From assembly GCF_000022085.1 (NCBI RefSeq), contig NC_011894.1, positions 5,478,001 through 5,542,000 of the forward strand: a stretch of 64,000 nt of DNA. The letters run 5' to 3'. How positions within the stretch are numbered: the first letter of the stretch is position 1; the number at the start of each line of letters is the position of its first letter. The stretch comes from Methylobacterium nodulans ORS 2060 (GTDB taxonomy: Bacteria; Pseudomonadota; Alphaproteobacteria; Rhizobiales; Beijerinckiaceae). Under the pieces are notes generated by a model that made no database searches, had not been told where the DNA came from, and saw nothing but the letters and a program-made list of their open reading frames with translations. Positions 32,081-40,372 of this stretch are shown piece by piece. A program made the position numbers and the translations under genes.

Positions 32081-32239
32081 TTCCGCTCTCGCACTGCCGC
32101 CAAGCCTTTGGCTTGATGTCGACAATGCGAGATGGGTCAACGGCCCGCTGCGTCAGCACTTGGCTTACGTCAGCAGCCTGGGCCGTTGGTATGACCCAGC
32201 CGATTGACAGGCTCCGCTCCGGCGCGCGAGGAGAGCCGC

Positions 32240-32500
32240 ATGGCCGAGCCCGCCCCCGCCCCCGACCGGACCCGCGATGCCGCCCTTGCCGGGAGCATCG
32301 CCGCCCTCACCCTGGCGGTGGTCCTGGTCGCGAATCTCGCGCCCGCCGCCCGCCAGGCCCCGCACAGGCCCGCGGACGATCCGACCTGCCTCGAATGGAC
32401 GGACGATTGCGTGGTCTGCACCCGCGTCGGCGACGCCGTCGCCTGCTCCATGCCCGGCATCGCCTGCGTGCGGCGGGCGCCGAGATGCACGCGGCGGTGA
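32240..32500 (+). CDS. Small membrane-anchored, Cys-rich hypothetical protein
   Basis: 86 aa from ATG 32240, preceded by a GAGGAGAG purine run. An N-terminal hydrophobic segment (AGSIAALTLAVVLVANLAP) could be a signal anchor. The C terminus, PTCLEWTDDCVVCTRVGDAV followed by ACSMPGIAC, has five cysteines in a compact pattern that I associate with small secreted proteins of Methylobacterium. It is probably exported with disulfides or a metal. No function is known. The frame is open 36 bp further upstream. Confidence 0.6.
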   Translation: MAEPAPAPDRTRDAALAGSIAALTLAVVLVANLAPAARQAPHRPADDPTCLEWTDDCVVCTRVGDAVACSMPGIACVRRAPRCTRR

Positions 32501-32537
32501 GGGCCACCAAGCCCCGGACCGGCTGCGAGGGCGGTCC

Positions 32538-33419
32538 CTACCCCTCCGCTCCCGCCCGGACGTGAACGGCCGGAGCGCCCTCCATCAGCCCGCGCAACCC
32601 CTCCCGATAGGTCGGGAAGCGCAGGGTGACGCCGAGCTCCTCCTTGAGGCGCCGGTTTCGCACCCGCTTGTTCTCGCCGTAGAAGCTGCGCGCCATCGGG
32701 CTCAAGGCCGCCGTGTCGAAATCGACCTCCGGCGGCAGCGGAAGCCCGGCGAGCGCCGCCGCGAAGGCGGTCACGTCCTGCGGCGGGGCCGGCTCGTCGT
32801 CCGTGACATTGTAGATCGCCCCCGCCCGCGGCCGGTCGAGGGAGGCGGCGAGCGCCGTCGCGATATCGTCCACGTGGATGCGGTTGAACACCTGCCCCGC
32901 CTTGACGATGCGCTGCGCCCGCCCCTCGCGCAGCTTCACGAAGGCGTTGCGCCCCGGCCCGTAGATTCCCGAGAGGCGGAAGATCTGGACGGCCTTGGCG
33001 GTTCGTGCGCCGAGGGCCAGCCACGCCTCCTCCACCGCCACGCGCTCGCGCGTGCGCGCATGGGTCGGAGCCGGCGGCGTCGCCTCGTCGATCCAGGCCC
33101 CGCCCTGGTCGCCATAGACCCCGATCGTGGACAGATAGCCGATCCAGCGCGCCGGGCTCGCCGCGATGGCATCCGCATAGGCCCGCAGGACCGGGTCCCC
33201 GTCCTGCGGCGGCACGGAGACCAGGATCGCATCGCTCCGCGCGAGATCCTCGACGATGCGGGGATCGGCCTCGCCGGGCGAGAAGATCCGCATCGCGACA
33301 CCCTCGGGCGCCGGCGCCCGCAGCGCCTGGGCCGTGGCCGCGACGCGCGCGAAGCCCCCGCGCTCCCGCTCCACGAAATGCCCCGCCGTGTAGCCGAGCC
33401 CGAAGACGAACAGGTTCAT
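32538..33419 (-). CDS. NAD(P)-binding epimerase/dehydratase-like protein (YeeZ/SDR type)
   Basis: 293 aa from ATG 33419 (MNLFVFGLGYTAGHFVERER). The N-terminal nucleotide-binding motif is GLGYTAG, close to the GxGxxG of extended SDRs. WIGYLSTIGVYGDQGGAWID supplies the Ser/Thr and Tyr positions, and IFRLSGIYGPGRNAFVKLRE is typical of the family. RIHVDDIATALAASL and IYNVTDDEP complete the fold. Members act on nucleotide sugars or are of unknown substrate. 25 bp upstream is the end of queG, on the same strand. Confidence 0.85.
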   Translation of the reverse strand: MNLFVFGLGYTAGHFVERERGGFARVAATAQALRAPAPEGVAMRIFSPGEADPRIVEDLARSDAILVSVPPQDGDPVLRAYADAIAASPARWIGYLSTIGVYGDQGGAWIDEATPPAPTHARTRERVAVEEAWLALGARTAKAVQIFRLSGIYGPGRNAFVKLREGRAQRIVKAGQVFNRIHVDDIATALAASLDRPRAGAIYNVTDDEPAPPQDVTAFAAALAGLPLPPEVDFDTAALSPMARSFYGENKRVRNRRLKEELGVTLRFPTYREGLRGLMEGAPAVHVRAGAEG

Positions 33420-33444
33420 GCGAAATGTCCCAAAGGTCGCGGTC

Positions 33445-34614
33445 TTATGCAGGGCGCTGCCCTGCACCCGCCAGAGGGCTCGCCCTCTGGACACCCTGAT
33501 TCAGCGCGAGGCGCCACTCGCGAAGGACGTCGGGATCCTCCTCGCCGGGCGGCGGGCCGGGCGGGAGCCGCTCGGGAGCGAGGCGGGCCAGCGCCCAGAC
33601 CGCCATGCCGCGCACCAGCGGCGAGGGATCATCGAGGAGGCGCTCGGCCTCCGCGGCCAGCGTCGCGTCGCCCGAATTGCCGATGGCGATCAGCACGTTG
33701 CGCAGTACGCGGGCGCGACCCGTGCGCTTGACCGGCGTGCCGGCGAAGCGCGCCCGGAACGCCGCCTCGTCGAGCCGCGCCAGCTCCGCGAGCGCGGGGC
33801 TGGCCAGGTCCTGGCGGGCTGAGAGCCGCGCCTCCCGCGCGGCCTGCGCGAACTTGTTCCAGGGGCAGACCGCCAGACAATCGTCGCAGCCGAACACCCG
33901 GTTGCCCATCGCCTCGCGGAATTCGGGGGCGATCGGCCCCGCATGCTCGATCGTCAGGTAGGCGATGCAGCGATTCGCATCGAGCCGGTAGGGTGCCGGG
34001 AAGGCATCGGTCGGGCAGACGTCGAGGCAGCGGCGGCAGGAGCCGCAGCGGTCGCCGATGCCGGAATCCCGCGGCAGCTCCGCATTCGTGTAGATGGCCC
34101 CGAGGAGAAGCCATGTCCCGAACTCGCGCGAGACGAGGAGCGTGTTCTTCCCCTGCCAGCCGAGCCCGGCTGCTGCGGCGAGCGGCTTCTCCATCACGGG
34201 CGCCGTGTCGACGAAGACCTTCAGGTCCGCCCCGCCCCGCGCCGCCAGGATGCCGCCCAGCTCCTTAAGCTTGCCCTTGATCACGTCGTGGTAGTCGCGC
34301 CGCTGCGCATAGACGGCGATCGCCCCCCGGTCGCGGGCGGCCAGCACCGCGCGCGGATCCTCCTGCGGCCCGGCATTGACCCCGAGCATCACGATGCTGC
34401 GCACCGCCGGCCAAAGGGCCGCCGGCGAGGCGCGCTCCGCCACCCGCTCGCCCATCCAGCCCATCCCGGCCTGGTGGCCGGCATCGAGCCATGCGGACAG
34501 GCGCGCGGGCAGGTCCGGCACCGCCTCGGGCCCGGTGACCGCGAGCGCGTCGAAGCCGAGCGCCCGCGCCCGCTCCTCCAGAAGGCGCCTCAGGCCCGCC
34601 CCGTCCCGTGTCAC
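33445..34614 (-). CDS. queG: Epoxyqueuosine reductase QueG
   Basis: 389 aa if started at GTG 34614, 5 bp after the stop of the glutathione transferase gene. QueG removes the epoxide in the last step of queuosine synthesis in tRNA, using cobalamin and two 4Fe-4S clusters. The clusters are CGSCRRCLDVCPTDA and CDDCLAVCPWNKF. VFVDTAPVMEKPLAAAAGLG and GKNTLLVSREFGTWLLLG are conserved blocks. A HEAT-like C-terminal part follows (VLRNVLIAIGNSGDATLAAE). The final ~15 residues (GVQRASPLAGAGQRPA) are encoded by a palindromic repeat and are not part of the family core. The frame continues upstream to 35439 without meaning. Confidence 0.93.
   Translation of the reverse strand: MTRDGAGLRRLLEERARALGFDALAVTGPEAVPDLPARLSAWLDAGHQAGMGWMGERVAERASPAALWPAVRSIVMLGVNAGPQEDPRAVLAARDRGAIAVYAQRRDYHDVIKGKLKELGGILAARGGADLKVFVDTAPVMEKPLAAAAGLGWQGKNTLLVSREFGTWLLLGAIYTNAELPRDSGIGDRCGSCRRCLDVCPTDAFPAPYRLDANRCIAYLTIEHAGPIAPEFREAMGNRVFGCDDCLAVCPWNKFAQAAREARLSARQDLASPALAELARLDEAAFRARFAGTPVKRTGRARVLRNVLIAIGNSGDATLAAEAERLLDDPSPLVRGMAVWALARLAPERLPPGPPPGEEDPDVLREWRLALNQGVQRASPLAGAGQRPA
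33471..33490. repeat. REP-like palindrome CCAGAGGGC-TC-GCCCTCTGG overlapping the queG 3' end
   Basis: A perfect 9-bp stem. The same stem with a different centre recurs at 44005-44028 after pckA. Here it lies inside the reading frame and encodes part of the QueG C-terminal tail. Confidence 0.6.
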
Positions 34615-34619
34615 CCGTG

Positions 34620-35312
34620 TCAGAAGTCCAGATCCGCGTAATGGTCGGCCGGTGCCATGCCGGGCACCCGGTCGGCGAGCAGGCTGCGGAAGGACGGCCG
34701 GGACTTCAGCCGCGCATACCAGTTCCTCGCCATCTCGTCCTCGTCCCATGGCACGTCGCCGAGGTAGTCCACGCAGGACAGATGGGCCGCCGCCGCCAGA
34801 TCCGCATAGGTCAGATGGTCGCCCGCCAGCCATTTGCGCCGGGCGATCAGGTAGCCGATGTACTTGAGGTGGTAGCGCACATTGGTGCGCGCGGCCCGGA
34901 TCGCATTCATGTCCGGCGGACCGCCGCCGAGGTTCGAGGTCATGAACCGCTTGTGGATCTTCTCGGTGACGAGATAGCCCGTCACCTCCTGGTCGAACTT
35001 CGACAGGAACCAGTCGAGCAGGCGGCGCACCTCCACCCGCGCCCCCGGCGCCTCCGGCAGGAGCCGGCGTCCCGACAGGCCGAGGCCCCGCGTCTCGTCG
35101 AGATATTCGGCGATCACGCCCGGGCCGGGGATCGCCAGCCCCCCTGCCTCCACCAGCACCGGCGTCGTCCCGGCGGGGTTGAGCATCAGGAACTCCTCGC
35201 GTCGCTCCCAGGGGCGCTCCTCCGCGAGAACCGGCTCCATGCCCATCTCGGCGAGGACCAGGCGGATGAAGCGGGAATGCGGGCAGAAGGTTGAGTGGTG
35301 GAGCGTCGCCAT
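34620..35312 (-). CDS. Glutathione S-transferase family protein
   Basis: 230 aa from ATG 35312, which gives MATLHHSTFCPHSRFIRLVL. The thioredoxin-like N-terminal domain has the family pattern with FCPHSRFIRL at the active-site turn, NPAGTTPVLVEAGG (cis-Pro) and PGVIAEYLDE. The helical C-terminal domain includes HLTYADLAAAAHLSCVDYLG with the N-capping box. It probably conjugates or reduces electrophiles with glutathione. The substrate is unknown. It is followed after 5 bp by queG, so the two are likely co-transcribed. The earlier in-frame start at 35381 adds 23 residues that do not fit the family. Confidence 0.92.
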   Translation of the reverse strand: MATLHHSTFCPHSRFIRLVLAEMGMEPVLAEERPWERREEFLMLNPAGTTPVLVEAGGLAIPGPGVIAEYLDETRGLGLSGRRLLPEAPGARVEVRRLLDWFLSKFDQEVTGYLVTEKIHKRFMTSNLGGGPPDMNAIRAARTNVRYHLKYIGYLIARRKWLAGDHLTYADLAAAAHLSCVDYLGDVPWDEDEMARNWYARLKSRPSFRSLLADRVPGMAPADHYADLDF

Positions 35313-35603
35313 GCGGGCCGTGTCGCGCTTCGTGTCTGGCTGGCCTCGGACGGGCGGGCGGGCCGGCGCGGCGATTGACACCGGAACGGATTAACGGCCG
35401 GTCATCATCCCCGCGGGAGGTGAACGACATCCTTAACACGCGTCGCCGTTACTGGTAACCGACCCGCAACCATGGCGGTGCGACGGTTTCGCACTGCCCC
35501 AAGGCCCCTTCGCCGCCACGGGCGGCCTCCAGCGAAAGCGAGCGATCATGACGGCTGTGTCGAAGCGCGCAGGGCCGGCCCGCGCCGGCCGGGGAGCCCG
35601 CTG

Positions 35604-36407
35604 ATGGATATCGCAGGCATCGGCAAGGCGGTCGTCCTCGCCCTCGTCGAGGGCGCGACCGAGTTCATTCCGGTCTCCTCGACCGGGCACCAGCTCCTCA
35701 TCGGCCACTTCATCGGCTTCCAGTCACCCAACAACACCTTCGAGGTGCTGATCCAGCTCGGCGCCATCCTGGCGATCGTCGGCGTCTATTTCGGCACGCT
35801 TCTCGATCTGCTGCGCCGGGCGCCGAGCGATCCGAAAGCGCGCCGCTTCATCCTGGCGGTGCTGATCGCCTTCCTGCCGGCGGCGATCATCGGCGGCATC
35901 TTCTCGAAGGCGATCAAGCTCTACCTGTTCAATCCCTGGATCGTCTGCTCGACCCTGGTGGCCGGCGGCCTCGTGCTCCTCGTCATCGACGAGACCGAGC
36001 TGGAGCAGAAATACGACGACGTGCACCAGTTCTCGCTGAGGATGGCGCTCAAGATCGGCCTCTTCCAGTGCCTCGCGATGATCCCGGGCGTCTCGCGCTC
36101 CGGGGCCACCATCGTGGGTGCCATGCTGATGGGCTCGGGCAAGCGCGCGGCCACCGAGTTCTCGTTCTATCTCGCCATGCCCACCATGGCGGGCGCCTTC
36201 GCCAAGGATCTCCTCGACAACTACAAGAACCTGTCGCGCGACGATTTCGGGCTGATCGCGGTCGGCTTCGTGGTCGCCTTCCTGTCGGCCCTCTTCGTGG
36301 TGCGCAAGCTCCTCAACTACGTCTCCCGCCACGGCTTCGCGCTGTTCGCGTGGTGGCGGATCATCGTGGGCGCGGCGGGCTTCGCGGGGCTGATCGTCTT
36401 CGGCTAG
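35604..36407 (+). CDS. uppP: Undecaprenyl-diphosphatase UppP (BacA)
   Basis: 267 aa from ATG 35604 (MDIAGIGKAVVLALVEGATE). This membrane enzyme dephosphorylates undecaprenyl diphosphate to recycle the carrier lipid for peptidoglycan and other polymers. The two catalytic motifs are EGATEFIPVSSTGHQLL and PGVSRSGATIVGAMLMG. Multiple hydrophobic segments span the length (FILAVLIAFLPAAIIGGIFS, STLVAGGLVLLVI, LIAVGFVVAFLSALFVV). The frame from 35472 adds a basic stretch with no membrane character. The 101-bp repeat element begins in the stop codon and its first hairpin is followed by TTTTT, so it may act as the terminator. Confidence 0.97.
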   Translation: MDIAGIGKAVVLALVEGATEFIPVSSTGHQLLIGHFIGFQSPNNTFEVLIQLGAILAIVGVYFGTLLDLLRRAPSDPKARRFILAVLIAFLPAAIIGGIFSKAIKLYLFNPWIVCSTLVAGGLVLLVIDETELEQKYDDVHQFSLRMALKIGLFQCLAMIPGVSRSGATIVGAMLMGSGKRAATEFSFYLAMPTMAGAFAKDLLDNYKNLSRDDFGLIAVGFVVAFLSALFVVRKLLNYVSRHGFALFAWWRIIVGAAGFAGLIVFG

Positions 36408-36506
36408 AGCAGGATCCGTTCACGGTGGAACGGACCCTGCTCCAGGTTTTTGATTGTGCCGCATTGTCTGCGACGAACCGCTATCCACTTCGTCGGAAGA
36501 TGCTCT
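36406..36506 (+). repeat. 101-bp palindromic repeat element, copy 1
   Basis: Ends AGAGCA and TGCTCT are inverted repeats. Inside, a long hairpin (GAGCAGGATCCGTT with its complement) is followed by TTTTTG and a conserved block (GATTGTGCCGCATTGTCTGC, then GACGAACCG). A second copy at 46658-46758 is in the opposite orientation with only a few differences. It is a non-coding, MITE- or REP-like element of this genome and lies directly after uppP. Confidence 0.75.
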
Positions 36507-36605
36507 AACGGGCGATGGCCCGGGTTCCGGAGGCTCGACCATTGACGGGTGGCGCCGCGATCCCGTGTGATGCAGAGGAAGAGCCGACCCGCCCAAGGAT
36601 CCGCC

Positions 36606-38444
36606 ATGGACGACCTCACGCTCGCCGCCGCGTTCCCCCCCGCCACCCGCGAGCAGTGGCGCGCCCTCGTCGACGGCGTTCTCAAGGGCGCCGATTTCGA
36701 GAAGCGGCTCGTCCACCGCACCCGCGACGGAATCCGGATCGAGGCCCTGTACGACGCGGCCTCCCCCGCCCCGCAGCCCCTGCGCGGTGACGGCACGCCC
36801 GCCCCCTGGCGGATCTGCCAGCGGGTGGACCATCCGGACCCGGCCGAGGCGAACGCACTGGCGCTCACCGACCTCGAAGGCGGCGCCGATGCCCTCGCCC
36901 TGGTCTTCGCCGGTGCTCCGGCCGCCCGCGGCTTCGGCCTGCCGGGACCCGAGGCGCTGGAGGCGGCGCTTCAGGGCGTGATGCTGCCAATGGTCGCGCT
37001 GCGCCTCGATGCCGGCTCCTCTGCCTTCGAGGCCGCCGCCGGCCTCGTCTCCCTCACTGAGCGCCGCGGCGACGGGCTTGCGGGTCTCGACCTCGATCTC
37101 GGCATCGACCCGGTCGGGATGCTGGCCACCGGGGGCGCCCTGCCGGCGCCCTGGCCCGCGCTGGCGGCCCGGCTCGCCGCCACCCTGTCCGACCTCGCCG
37201 CCAAGGGCTTTGCGGGCCGGGCCTTCCTGGCGGATGCGCGGCCCTTCCACGAGGCCGGCGCGACCGAGGCCGGGGAACTCGCCGCCGTGCTGGCGAGCGG
37301 GGTCGCGATCCTGCGGGCGCTGGAGGCGGGCGGGCATAGCCTGGAGCGGGCGCGGGATGCGCTCTCCTTCCTGCTCGTGGCCGATGCCGACGAGTTCCTG
37401 ACCACCGCCAAGTTCAGGGCGCTGCGGCGCCTCTGGGCCCGGGTCGAGGAAACCTGCGGCCTGGCGCCCCAACCCATCCGCATCCATGCTGAGACGGCGT
37501 GGCGCACGACCACCCGCCGCGACCCTTGGGTGAACCTGCTGCGCGCCACCACGGCCGCCTTCTCGGCCGGCCTCGGCGGCGCCGATGCGATCACAATCCT
37601 GCCCTTCACGGCGGCGCTCGGCCTGCCCGATGCCTTCGCGCGGCGATGCGCCCGCAACACGCAAGCCATCCTCCTGGAGGAGTCGAACCTCTGGCGCGTC
37701 GCCGATCCGGCCGCGGGCGCAGGCGGGTTCGAGGCGCTGACGGCCGGCCTCTGCGAGCAGGCCTGGGCGCAGTTCCAGGCGATCGAGCGCGAGGGCGGCA
37801 TCGTGGAGAGCCTCGCCTCGGGGGCGCTCGCCAGCCGGCTCGCGGCGATCCGCGAGGGCCGCGACCGGGACCTGGCCACCCGCCGCCTGCCGATCACCGG
37901 CACGAGCGAGTTCCCGCATCTCGCTGAGGCTCCCGTTGCGGTGCTGGCGCCCGCGCCCGAACCGGCAGCGGCACCGGCCGGGGCCCTCCCCTCCCGGCGC
38001 TTCGCCGAGCCCTTCGAGCGGTTGCGCGACGCCTCGGACGCGATCCTCGCCGAGACCGGCCGGCGCCCGCGCGTGTTCCTGGCCAATCTCGGTCCGATCG
38101 CGGCCTTCAACACGCGGGCCACCTTTGCGCGCAACGCCTTCGAGGCCGGCGGCATCGAGGCGGTGACGAATGACGGTTTCCCGGACCATGCCGTCATGGC
38201 GGCGGCGTTCCGGGAGGCCGGCACACCGCTCGCCTGCCTGTGCTCGTCCGACGAGATCTACGCGGCCGAGGCGGTCCCGGCAGCGCAGGCCCTCGCTGCG
38301 GCAGGCGCGCGCACCCTCTATCTGGCCGGCCGGCCCGGCAAGCTCGAAGCCGACCTGCGGGGGGCGGGCGTGACGCGCGACCTCTATGCCGGCTGCGACC
38401 TCCTGCGCCTGCTGGACGAGGCGCAGACCCTCGCTCGATCCTGA
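36606..38444 (+). CDS. mutA: Methylmalonyl-CoA mutase small (beta) subunit
   Basis: 612 aa from ATG 36606 (MDDLTLAAAFPPATREQWRA). With the large subunit it converts methylmalonyl-CoA to succinyl-CoA. In methylotrophs this serves the ethylmalonyl-CoA route and propionate use. The TIM-barrel half is clear (DGIRIEALYD, TTRRDPWVNLLRATTAAFSA, ITILPFTAALGLPDAFARR, EESNLWRVADPAAGAGGFEA). The C-terminal part (RVFLANLGPIAAFNTRATFA) has the flavodoxin-like fold but lacks the DxHxxG cobalamin motif, as expected for the non-catalytic subunit. The large subunit is not downstream: a secreted protein and an IS follow. That separation is unusual relative to mutAB operons. Confidence 0.93.
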   Translation: MDDLTLAAAFPPATREQWRALVDGVLKGADFEKRLVHRTRDGIRIEALYDAASPAPQPLRGDGTPAPWRICQRVDHPDPAEANALALTDLEGGADALALVFAGAPAARGFGLPGPEALEAALQGVMLPMVALRLDAGSSAFEAAAGLVSLTERRGDGLAGLDLDLGIDPVGMLATGGALPAPWPALAARLAATLSDLAAKGFAGRAFLADARPFHEAGATEAGELAAVLASGVAILRALEAGGHSLERARDALSFLLVADADEFLTTAKFRALRRLWARVEETCGLAPQPIRIHAETAWRTTTRRDPWVNLLRATTAAFSAGLGGADAITILPFTAALGLPDAFARRCARNTQAILLEESNLWRVADPAAGAGGFEALTAGLCEQAWAQFQAIEREGGIVESLASGALASRLAAIREGRDRDLATRRLPITGTSEFPHLAEAPVAVLAPAPEPAAAPAGALPSRRFAEPFERLRDASDAILAETGRRPRVFLANLGPIAAFNTRATFARNAFEAGGIEAVTNDGFPDHAVMAAAFREAGTPLACLCSSDEIYAAEAVPAAQALAAAGARTLYLAGRPGKLEADLRGAGVTRDLYAGCDLLRLLDEAQTLARS

Positions 38445-38510
38445 CGCCCTAAGAGCAACCGCGGCGAAGCTCGGACGTTTGTCGCGGGGGGTTCTCAAGG
38501 GGAGAGACGA

Positions 38511-38900
38511 GTGACGACGATGCTGCGGTCCGCCCTCGCGGGCGTGATCATCCTGACCGCTGCGGCAGCCCCTGCCCTGGCGGCCAAACGCAGGGCGCCC
38601 TCGGTCACGCGCTTCGACGGCATCTGGAGCGTGGAGGTCATCACCGAATCCGGCACCTGCGACCGGGCCTACCGCTACGGCGTCATCATTCGGGACGGAC
38701 AGGCCCGCTATGCGGGCGGCTCGGACTTCATCATCACCGGCCGCGTGCAGCCGAACGGCGCGGTGCGCGGGTCGATCAGCCGCGGGGATGCCAGCGCGCA
38801 TGTGGTCGGCCGGCTCGCGGATGGCTGGGGCAACGGGACCTGGGTCACCTCCGGCTCGACCCGGTGCGGTGGACGCTGGAACGCCGAGCGCCGCGGCTGA
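38511..38900 (+). CDS. Secreted hypothetical protein
   Basis: 129 aa, start GTG 38511 (ATG 38520 also possible), preceded by AGGGGAGAG. A signal peptide is evident (LRSALAGVIILTAAAAPALA, cleavage after ALA). The mature part is rich in Gly, Thr and Arg, with two Cys (GTCDRAY, STRCGGRW) that probably pair. FDGIWSVEVITESGTCDRAY resembles small periplasmic proteins common in Methylobacterium and Bradyrhizobium, of unknown role. It ends just before the IS110 element. Confidence 0.65.
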   Translation: MTTMLRSALAGVIILTAAAAPALAAKRRAPSVTRFDGIWSVEVITESGTCDRAYRYGVIIRDGQARYAGGSDFIITGRVQPNGAVRGSISRGDASAHVVGRLADGWGNGTWVTSGSTRCGGRWNAERRG

Positions 38901-39025
38901 CCCGTTTCCGGAGGCCCCGTCCGGAGACCGGATCACAGCTTTGCCGCCCCCTTCCGGGATTCTCCGCCCCTTCGCGCTCCCTCTTGCATGTTTGACGGGC
39001 CGACCAGCGCACCAAGCTGTGAGGT

Positions 39026-39057
39026 GCGTCGCGGCCGGTGGCCACCGGCCGCGACGC
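39026..39057. ncRNA. Perfect 32-bp palindrome in the IS110 left end, possible bridge-RNA stem
   Basis: GCGTCGCGGCCGGTGG is followed directly by its reverse complement. It lies about 85 bp upstream of the transposase ATG. In IS110 elements of the IS621 type the left non-coding end encodes a structured bridge RNA that selects target and donor DNA. This position and structure fit that role, though a palindrome alone does not prove it. Confidence 0.4.
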
Positions 39058-39140
39058 GGGCGGCCGGGATCGATCTCCCTCTAGGATTGGCACCGTGGGA
39101 AAGCAGGATCCGGCCGCCCTCTGGCTCTTGTCCTGAACAG

Positions 39141-40142
39141 ATGCTGGGGAGCAAGTCCCGTATGCAAGGCAAGGAAGTGTCCAAACAAGAGACCGCGGGC
39201 AAGTCTAGCGTGGGGATCGACGTCAGCAAGAGCTGGCTCGACGTCCACGTCCTCCCCTCCGGCCAAGCCCAGCGGTTCGCCAATACCGAGGTCGGCATCC
39301 GGCAGCTCAAGCGCTGGCTTGGGCGCTTTGCTCTGGGGCTGGTCGTGGTCGAGGCCACCGGCAAGTGGCACCGCCAGACCCGCCGCAGCCTGCATGCCTC
39401 GGGCCTGCCGGTCGCCGTCGTCGATCCGTTTCGGGTGCGCATGTTCGCCAAGGCGCAAGGCATCTGGGCCAAGACCGATCGGCTCGATGCCCGCGTGCTG
39501 GCGCAGTTTGCCGCGGTGATGGCCCCCCCGCAGCGCCCGCCGGCCTCGGACGCGCTCGAAGCGCTCCAGGAACTGGTCGCGGCCCGCGACAGCGCCGTGG
39601 CCGAACAAACCGCCCTCAAGAACCAGCTGGCCGCGGCCGCAAGCCCGTTCCTGATCCGCCAGCTCCAGGACCGTCTGGCCAGGATCGCCGCGGACATTGA
39701 GGCCCTTGCCGGCGAGATCCGCCGGCTCATCGCGGCCGATCCCGGACTGGCCCGGCGGCATGCCATCCTGGTCTCGATCCCCTCGATCGGGGACACGATC
39801 GCGGCCACCCTGGTGGCCAGCCTGGCCGAGCTGGGCACCTGCAGCAGCCGGCAGATCGGCCTGCTGGCGGGCCTGGCGCCGGTCGCCGACGATTCCGGCG
39901 CGCGCCAGGGCGTGCGGGTCATCTGGGGCGGCCGCCCGCCCGTGCGCCGCGTCCTCTACCTCGCGGCGCTCTCGGCCGCCCGCCACAACGCCGGCCTGAA
40001 AGCCTTCCACGAACGCCTGATCGCCAACGGCAAGAAGCCAAAGTGCGCCATCATCGCCGTGGCCCGCAAGCTCGCCGTGCTGGCCAACAGCCTCATCGCT
40101 CAGGACCGCCTCTGGACGCCAAATCAGCCCCAACAGGCTTGA
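39141..40142 (+). CDS. IS110-family transposase (DEDD recombinase)
   Basis: 333 aa from ATG 39141 (ATG 39162 also possible). The N-terminal RuvC-like domain has the four acidic positions: VGIDVSKSWLDVHV, VVVEATGKWH, and KTDRLDARVLAQFA (two Asp). The C-terminal Transposase_20 domain has ILVSIPSIGDTIAATLVASL and GLAPVADDSGARQGVRVIWG, containing the Ser used by IS621-type enzymes, then PPVRRVLYLAALSAARHN. All motifs are intact, so the element may be active. It is inserted between two secreted hypothetical genes downstream of the mutase subunit. Confidence 0.95.
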   Translation: MLGSKSRMQGKEVSKQETAGKSSVGIDVSKSWLDVHVLPSGQAQRFANTEVGIRQLKRWLGRFALGLVVVEATGKWHRQTRRSLHASGLPVAVVDPFRVRMFAKAQGIWAKTDRLDARVLAQFAAVMAPPQRPPASDALEALQELVAARDSAVAEQTALKNQLAAAASPFLIRQLQDRLARIAADIEALAGEIRRLIAADPGLARRHAILVSIPSIGDTIAATLVASLAELGTCSSRQIGLLAGLAPVADDSGARQGVRVIWGGRPPVRRVLYLAALSAARHNAGLKAFHERLIANGKKPKCAIIAVARKLAVLANSLIAQDRLWTPNQPQQA

Positions 40143-40372
40143 CGCCAAACACAGATGCTTTCCCGGATCGCATTCCGCTGACGCTGCATGCGCCCGGCAA
40201 AGGGCGGAGCGGACATCCTCGCCTGGGCCGACGCGATCTCAAGCGAACCTGAGGCGCGTGGTCGCTTCCACACGCGTCAGTTTCGATTGAGAGTGGAATC
40301 TGCCGCAGAATCGCCCCGGACCGGGGGCAGGCTTGCCGACTTCGCCACTCTCGATGAATCGGCCGCCCCCGG

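Larger units (their letters stand above)
38901..40180 (+). mobile_element. IS110-family insertion sequence (ends approximate)
   Basis: A transposase gene with ~240 bp of structured non-coding DNA before it and a short 3' flank. IS110 elements lack long terminal inverted repeats, so the ends cannot be read from one copy. The left bound is set at the stop of the preceding gene and the right bound a few dozen bases past the transposase. Confidence 0.6.

Noticed and set aside
33445..35439. One 664-codon minus-strand frame covering queG and the glutathione transferase region
   Set aside because: Only its C-terminal 389 codons are QueG. The upstream part is the wrong frame of the glutathione transferase gene.
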